64,000 bases of DNA, from NCBI RefSeq assembly GCF_003967515.1, contig NZ_BIFQ01000001.1, positions 1,674,001-1,738,000 of the forward strand. Reading direction: 5' to 3'. The stretch's first letter is position 1; every line of letters begins with the position of its first letter. The stretch is from Dictyobacter aurantiacus (GTDB lineage Bacteria > Chloroflexota > Ktedonobacteria > Ktedonobacterales > Ktedonobacteraceae). The position numbers and the translations under genes are program-made. Below are positions 61,021 through 64,000 of this stretch, one piece after another. The notes beneath the pieces are model-generated. The model was given only the letters and a program-made list of their open reading frames with translations. It made no database searches and was not told the origin of the DNA.

Positions 61021-63510
61021 CTAAACGCAGGACTGGTTAGTCTGATTGCTACATGCTACAATGTCGAACGTCGCCAATCGTTGGGCCTTATAATGGATCT
61101 GTGATACGCCTTCTTTCACCTTGTTAGTGCCTGGATCGGTCTCTCCCACAAACGCGTTATTGGCCAGCTTAAACATATGGTTAAGCGTGTCTAACGTTCC
61201 CGGCTGGCGCAACTGCGCAGGACTCATGTGAATCAGTTTCGCCGCGTCGTCGTGCACCCCCAGGTACCACGCCTGGACGTTATCGATCGCCAGGTTGATC
61301 TCTCTGGCCAGCTGCTTCTGCGACACGCTCACGTTCGGCGAATTCGTGATCTCGCGCAGGTGGTTGCCAATATGTTTTAAGTAACCGGGCGGTTCCTCAC
61401 TCTGACTCACCTCCAGCAGGGCCACGCGCGCGATTTTGGGATCCACCAGTATCGGAGACAGGGTAGAAGGGATATTCTCGGTCTGCACATACTGCGTCCC
61501 ATCCAGATAATCCAGGATGCGTACCGCCTGTCGCTGCATCAGACCGGTATCGCCACTATTGTAGGCATCACGGGCGCTCCCCGTCCATTCCAGGACCTTC
61601 AAACTATTGCGGAAAAGCCAGATATCAAGGCCGCCGGTAAGCCCTACTTTGGCCAGCTTGGGATCTTGCGCCAGCAGGTGCCGCAGGTGGTCGAGCAGGC
61701 TAAAATGATTCTGTGTATCCTCGGGACTGGGCACGCGTGAGAAAACAGCTCCGTAGCGCCAGGTAGCCGGATCCAGCGATGGATTGGTCGGGGGCGCGGC
61801 CGCATCTTCTTCCGTCACCAGGAAACGGCTATAGTGTGATAAGAGATTGTCGTTCTGAGGACTGCTGTACGCCATCGAAGCATGGCCACTGACCAGTGAG
61901 AGCGAACCAAGCGCGATAGGAGGCACCGTAACATTGGTATCCGTATCCCCTAGCAACCAGGCATAATAACTTTTGCCGCTATCGGGAACTGGAACACCGG
62001 TCAGATCTATCTGCAGCCCATCCACAATCCCCTTGGGATTACCGGGATCTAGCAAGCCGCTACTAACAAAGAAGGCGTGCCCTGAAGGTGAGGAGGCCGC
62101 GAGCCCATTATAACGGGAAGCAAAAAAAGCAACCAGGCTGGCGCCAATCACAGCCAGGCAAAGCAAGGCTGAGAGCAGGATGGTCAGCTTTTTCCCACGC
62201 GAAGTACGCCAGAAGCCATCTCTACGCACCGGATAAGGCGCTACATGCGGAGGCGAGACGGGCGGTGCCGGCTGGGAAGCGGGCGACACTGGATGGAGTC
62301 TCTGGGTCTCCATCGCCGCCAGCAGATCGGGCGCTGAACGCGGTGAATGCATCACCGCATCAGCATGCGTTGGTGTATGACCGCCATCGGGCGTCACGGC
62401 AGGAGCCGCTGAAGTCGGAGCCGACGACAACGAAGTGGGAACATCAGCGATAGGATAGGCTCCAGAGACGTTGGCACCGGCATCCACATTCGAAGCGGCC
62501 GAACCGGTCAATCCTTGAGAACGCTGAGGACTCAAGTAGGTCTCATCGATGCTCACCTGTGCCGGTGTAAACCAGGGGGTCAAACGATTGCCACTGCTGG
62601 CCGCGCCAGACTGTCCCACACGCGACTTCCCCGGAGCATTGGCAACCCTCGACAGGGCAGCCGTCAGCGCGGCTCCGGTTGGGAAACGGGCCGAAGGATC
62701 TTTGGCCAGGCAGCGCAAGATAATCGCGGTCATGCCAGGTACCATGCGAGTATTAATTAGAGCAGGCGACATTGGCTCGGCATGCATATGCTGCATCAAC
62801 ATCTCTGAAGTAGTCTCGCCCTGAAATGGCAGGGTACCTGTGCAGAGCTCATACAGAATCACACCGAGCGAATAGATATCGCTGCGCGTATTAACCGTCT
62901 GCCCCTGCGCGCCCTCAGGAGAGATATAAGCAGCATCCTCCAACGCAAGGGTCAGCGGCGACAGCATATTGTGCATCCCGAAGCCCACCACCTTTATCTC
63001 TCCCTGTGGTGACTCCGGTGAGTCGGATTGCGTAAACAAAATATGAGCTGGCTTCAGGTGGCTATGGATGACTCCATGCTGATGGGCATAATCCAGGGCC
63101 GAGCTTGCTGGCGCCAGGATACGATAAATATCGGTCGGGGCCGGAAAATCGCCGACGCGGGCGGTGGCCTCAATATAGTCGGCCAGCGACATCCCCTCAA
63201 TATACTCTCTGACAATATAAGCCTGGGGTTGGGCAACCTCACCCGGCAGGTCAGGCCGCTGTGGAGCCGCAGAAGCCTGTACATCGTAGATCTTCGCGAT
63301 GCTGGGATGATTGAGCGTAGTCAGATTTTTGGTCTCATACACAAAACGCGACATCAACGCAGCCGCATTGCCTGCCTGCAGATGCAGCATAGTAATCTCC
63401 ACCTGGCGTTGATGCTGCGGATCCCAGGCTTTCCAGGATTCATATTGGCGCGTATCGCTCAATCTCTGCTGTAACTCGTATGGACCAAGATAGTGTTGGT
63501 TTGTATCCAT
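61021..63510 (-). CDS. Receptor pseudokinase (first gene of operon)
   Basis: The 829-residue protein keeps the fold of its neighbour but has lost every catalytic residue: the glycine loop is LSDTRQYESW, the VAIK Lys is Thr40 (QVEITMLH), HRDIKPAN is HSHLKPAH (His151 for the catalytic Asp, His156 for Asn) and DFG is GFG (Gly176). Structural parts such as SDIYSLGVILYELCTG are intact, so the fold is under selection. A transmembrane helix (KLTILLSALLCLAVIGASLVAFF) and an external region with GKSYYAWLLGDTD, FLVTEEDAA and VRILDYLDGTQYV follow. It is probably an allosteric or scaffold receptor for the kinases that follow it. The operon promoter lies about 180 bases upstream. Confidence 0.93.
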   Translation of the reverse strand: MDTNQHYLGPYELQQRLSDTRQYESWKAWDPQHQRQVEITMLHLQAGNAAALMSRFVYETKNLTTLNHPSIAKIYDVQASAAPQRPDLPGEVAQPQAYIVREYIEGMSLADYIEATARVGDFPAPTDIYRILAPASSALDYAHQHGVIHSHLKPAHILFTQSDSPESPQGEIKVVGFGMHNMLSPLTLALEDAAYISPEGAQGQTVNTRSDIYSLGVILYELCTGTLPFQGETTSEMLMQHMHAEPMSPALINTRMVPGMTAIILRCLAKDPSARFPTGAALTAALSRVANAPGKSRVGQSGAASSGNRLTPWFTPAQVSIDETYLSPQRSQGLTGSAASNVDAGANVSGAYPIADVPTSLSSAPTSAAPAVTPDGGHTPTHADAVMHSPRSAPDLLAAMETQRLHPVSPASQPAPPVSPPHVAPYPVRRDGFWRTSRGKKLTILLSALLCLAVIGASLVAFFASRYNGLAASSPSGHAFFVSSGLLDPGNPKGIVDGLQIDLTGVPVPDSGKSYYAWLLGDTDTNVTVPPIALGSLSLVSGHASMAYSSPQNDNLLSHYSRFLVTEEDAAAPPTNPSLDPATWRYGAVFSRVPSPEDTQNHFSLLDHLRHLLAQDPKLAKVGLTGGLDIWLFRNSLKVLEWTGSARDAYNSGDTGLMQRQAVRILDYLDGTQYVQTENIPSTLSPILVDPKIARVALLEVSQSEEPPGYLKHIGNHLREITNSPNVSVSQKQLAREINLAIDNVQAWYLGVHDDAAKLIHMSPAQLRQPGTLDTLNHMFKLANNAFVGETDPGTNKVKEGVSQIHYKAQRLATFDIVACSNQTNQSCV

Positions 63511-63581
63511 GGAGATCCCTCACGCAAAGCTAATCAGCTGCTACCCCGAGGCGATGCCTCTTACACACAATGAGATCCAGA

Positions 63582-63636
63582 GCAAATGGAATTTTACGGC
63601 TTCTACAGGCTTATTAAGTGCAAATGGAATTTTACG
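63582..63636. promoter_or_regulatory. Two direct repeats of 17 nt in the leader of the kinase operon
   Basis: GCAAATGGAATTTTACG occurs at 63582-63598 and 63620-63636, 38 bases apart; the following CAGGCTYAT is also repeated. They lie between the promoter and the start codon on the reverse strand, so they could be binding sites or RNA motifs. Confidence 0.6.
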
Positions 63637-63690
63637 TTTATTGCAGGCTCATGAACAGTATGGTGCCAGACCACAGTCAAATCAATAGTA

Positions 63691-63720
63691 ATTATTGACC
63701 ACATAGCATCCTATGTCAAT
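63691..63720 (-). promoter_or_regulatory. Promoter with overlapping inverted repeat, kinase operon
   Basis: On the reverse strand TTGACA (63719-63714) and AATAAT (63696-63691) are exactly 17 bases apart. The same bases form an inverted repeat, ATTGAC-C-ACATAG / CTATGT-CAAT (63694-63720), so a bound repressor would cover the core promoter. Confidence 0.75.
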
Positions 63721-63780
63721 GAACCATTTCACAATAGTCGATGCGAGCTCGAACTCGGCCGTTGTCAATTTATGAGAGGT

Positions 63781-63915
63781 GGCGCCACCGCACGGGCGTC
63801 CGCATTCGCGGACGCTCAGTTTTATTGAGAGTTGCTGGTGCACAACAACAGGCGCCGGGCGCCTGTTGTTGTGCACCAGCAACTCTCAATAAAACTTTTT
63901 GAGCACCGCAGGTGC
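63781..63915. repeat. Modular palindromic element D, 39-bp arms
   Basis: The GC module (GGCGCCACCGCACGGGCGTC..., 63781-63819) is followed by perfect 39-nt arms at 63818-63856 and 63858-63896 around a single central base, then the short module GAGCACCGCAGGTGC (63901-63915). This is the longest palindrome in the window. The remainder to 64000 shows no supported gene. Confidence 0.92.
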
Positions 63916-64000
63916 GTAGCGTCAGGGGCCGAAGGCGCACCCCCTCGGTTTTTCCTACATATTTACGAACGCGACCATAACAAAAAGAGGGATAGGCCAC

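Noticed and set aside
63770..64000. Reverse-strand gene at the right window edge
   Set aside because: It is made of the 39-bp palindrome and the flanking modules; no ribosome site or domain.

Overview
The window looks like chromosomal DNA of a Ktedonobacteria-type Chloroflexota bacterium. This is inferred from gene content: many transmembrane Ser/Thr kinases with long disordered linkers, an XPB helicase and a Bax1 nuclease, a Ski2-like helicase, AI-2E and TrkA proteins, and T-box and SAM riboswitch control. No search could be run, so the taxon is an inference. I saw no phage genes, transposases, rRNA, tRNA or CRISPR arrays.

Layout. Positions 1-2050 hold a methionine operon (metX, metY; metY cut by the window edge) read leftward behind a leader that carries a SAM-I riboswitch followed by a methionine T-box. 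Positions 2.2-16.7 kb are mostly single genes: aldo/keto reductase, thiolase, membrane acyltransferase, a PLDc_N mini-protein, a histidine-kinase-like protein without its phospho-acceptor His, an M23 peptidase with a propeller protein, a FemAB-like protein, two TrkA proteins and an AI-2E permease. Positions 16.8-28.5 kb hold the Bax1-like nuclease, a first receptor kinase, an EEP-family enzyme, glyS under a glycine T-box, and a divergent Ski2-like helicase.

Positions 28.9-41 kb are a signalling block: two Ser/Thr kinases, two receptor-like proteins with the same juxtamembrane motif and the same extracellular domain but no kinase, a small membrane protein and an ABC-2 exporter. Next come an ECF sigma factor with its membrane anti-sigma-like partner, a PhyH dioxygenase with an AraC regulator, and a CopC/CopD operon with two beta-propeller proteins. 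Positions 49.9-53.8 kb are a tight operon of RNase III, an orphan adenine methyltransferase, a B12-binding mutase subunit and MeaB. The right end has XPB and a three-gene receptor kinase operon whose first member is a clear pseudokinase, behind a strong promoter that overlaps an inverted repeat.

The intergenic DNA is unusual. At least ten long, perfect or near-perfect palindromes (17-39 bp arms) lie between genes. Several belong to one modular element family: a conserved GC-rich module, a palindrome of variable sequence, and a short GAGCAYCTG/GTGCTC module. One composite copy has 39-bp terminal inverted repeats and four 75-nt tandem units. Two further hairpin repeat families and a 37-nt tandem array are also present.
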